Source: Burkholderiaceae bacterium 16 (lineage in GTDB: Bacteria; Pseudomonadota; Gammaproteobacteria; Burkholderiales; Burkholderiaceae). Taken from it: DNA of 64,000 bases. Below are positions 63,184-64,000 of the stretch, in pieces (the stretch's first letter is position 1; each line of letters begins with the position of its first letter). The notes beneath the pieces are model-generated. The model was given only the letters and a program-made list of their open reading frames with translations. It made no database searches and was not told the origin of the DNA. Position numbers and translations under genes: made by a program. The stretch lies in contig JYOD01000013.1 in NCBI GenBank assembly GCA_000955785.1, forward strand, positions 62,001 through 126,000. Direction: 5' to 3'.

Positions 63184-63888
63184 TTAGCCGCGCTTGGGGA
63201 TATCCAGCCCCCTGGCCACGGCGGGACGCGCAAGGAAGGCCTCGAGCGCGCGCGTGACGTGGGGGAAATCCTTGATGCCGACCAGTTCGCCGGCTTCGTA
63301 GAAGCCGATCAGGTTGCGCACCCAGGGGAAGGTGGCGATATCGGCGATGGTATAGGTATCGCCCATGATCCAGGTCCGGTCCGCGAGGCGGCCATCCAGC
63401 ACGGCAAGCAGGCGCTTTGCCTCCGCGACATAGCGGTCGCGCGGGCGCTTGTCCTCGTACTCCTTGCCCGCGAACTTGTTGAAGAACCCAACCTGCCCGA
63501 ACATCGGGCCGATGCCGCCCATCTGGAACATGAGCCACTGGATGGTCTCGTAGCGGCCGGCGGCGTCCTGCGGGATGAACTGGCCGCTCTTGTCGGCCAG
63601 GTAGATCAGGATCGCGCCGGACTCGAACAGGGCAAGGGGCTTGTCGCCGGGGCCGTTGGGATCCAGGATGGCGGGAATCTTGTTGTTCGGGCTGATCGAC
63701 AGGAATTCCGGCGTGTACTGGTCATTGGCGTCGAAGCGCACCAGGTGCGGCTCGTAGGGCAGCCCGGTCTCCTCCAGCATGATCGAGATCTTGACGCCGT
63801 TCGGCGTGGGCAGCGAATAGAGCTGGATTCGCTCGGGACGCAGGGCCGGCCATTTGTTGGTGACGAGGAATGCGGAAAGATTGGTCAT
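63184..63888 (-). CDS. Glutathione S-transferase (YghU/Nu-class-like)
   Basis: 234 residues. N-terminal thioredoxin-like domain (~18-105: IQLYSLPTPNGVKISIMLEE, NNKIPAILDPNGPGDKPLAL, FESGAILIYLADKSG with the glutathione-binding E-S) and C-terminal helical domain (YTIADIATFPWVRN). TPNGVK at the active site, without Ser/Cys, is typical of the Nu/Ure2p-like class, which reduces disulfides or peroxides. Start at ATG 63888; a longer frame exists without family similarity. The remaining 63889-64000 shows nothing recognisable. Confidence 0.92.
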   Translation of the reverse strand: MTNLSAFLVTNKWPALRPERIQLYSLPTPNGVKISIMLEETGLPYEPHLVRFDANDQYTPEFLSISPNNKIPAILDPNGPGDKPLALFESGAILIYLADKSGQFIPQDAAGRYETIQWLMFQMGGIGPMFGQVGFFNKFAGKEYEDKRPRDRYVAEAKRLLAVLDGRLADRTWIMGDTYTIADIATFPWVRNLIGFYEAGELVGIKDFPHVTRALEAFLARPAVARGLDIPKRG

Positions 63889-64000
63889 GGAAATCCGTTC
63901 TGGCCGGGTTGGGCCGGGTGGGCTGGTTTGGCTGATGCGGTGAGGAGGATCGATTGGCTCAAGCCGTGACGGCTCGATGCCGATGGTCATCATCGCGGGG

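Overview
The window looks like part of the secondary replicon (chromid, chromosome 2) of a high-GC Burkholderiaceae bacterium, most likely Cupriavidus. The evidence is a RepA_C-type initiator, an adjacent parAB pair, a large array of 15-bp iterons, and a betaproteobacterial gene repertoire: Fe-S 6-phosphogluconate dehydratase, a general porin, the N-acetylglutaminylglutamine trio, altronate/galactarate-type dehydratase and CaiB-type CoA transferase. The genus is inferred from protein character, not from a search.

Layout. 1-12 kb: surface-polysaccharide region. It has a truncated mannose-1-phosphate guanylyltransferase gene, a DUF1839 gene, a Crp/Fnr regulator, and a minus-strand run of PAP2 phosphatase, WcaJ-type sugar-phosphate transferase, acyl carrier protein, acyl-CoA dehydrogenase, amino acid:[carrier protein] ligase, a second DUF1839 protein and a GH2 glycosidase. 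The last five genes are tightly coupled and look like one uncharacterised biosynthetic unit. 12-14 kb: two small regulators, one an orphan receiver-like protein, the other a LuxR-type protein with a degenerate receiver.

14-23 kb: replication and partition centre. It holds a decayed tyrosine-recombinase-like gene, parB, parA with two perfect TTTCAGCGCTGAAA palindromes (candidate parS), a cold-shock gene, repA, and 25 iterons between 19.79 and 23.11 kb with a perfect DnaA box beside AT-rich DNA. A second cold-shock gene and a broken NCS2 permease gene sit inside the array. Three more iterons lie 8-18 kb beyond the array.

23-30.6 kb: a VpsR-like sigma-54 activator with a small partner gene, facing a six-gene minus-strand operon whose order and protein features match the Fap functional-amyloid system: A-position protein, two three-repeat fibril-like subunits, C39 peptidase, E-position protein, coiled-coil/beta-barrel outer-membrane protein. 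A sigma-54-type promoter (GG-N10-GC) lies just upstream of the first gene.

31-40 kb: small lipoprotein, DUF1328 membrane peptide, YihY/BrkB, release factor 3, TauE/SafE exporter, LysR regulator, FecA-like TonB receptor and an EntS-like MFS exporter. 40.6-46.5 kb: NAGGN osmolyte trio followed by an MscS channel. 46.7-52.4 kb: porin, edd, and an EF-G paralogue preceded by a short leader ORF and a terminator. 52.4-59.1 kb: LysR plus a sugar-acid catabolic operon (L-fuconate dehydratase-like, MFS, FAH-family, GarD/UxaA-like). 59.1-64 kb: LysR, CoA transferase and acyl-CoA dehydrogenase, two pseudogene remnants (NCS1 permease, cupin) and a glutathione S-transferase.

No rRNA, tRNA, CRISPR array or intact insertion sequence was seen.
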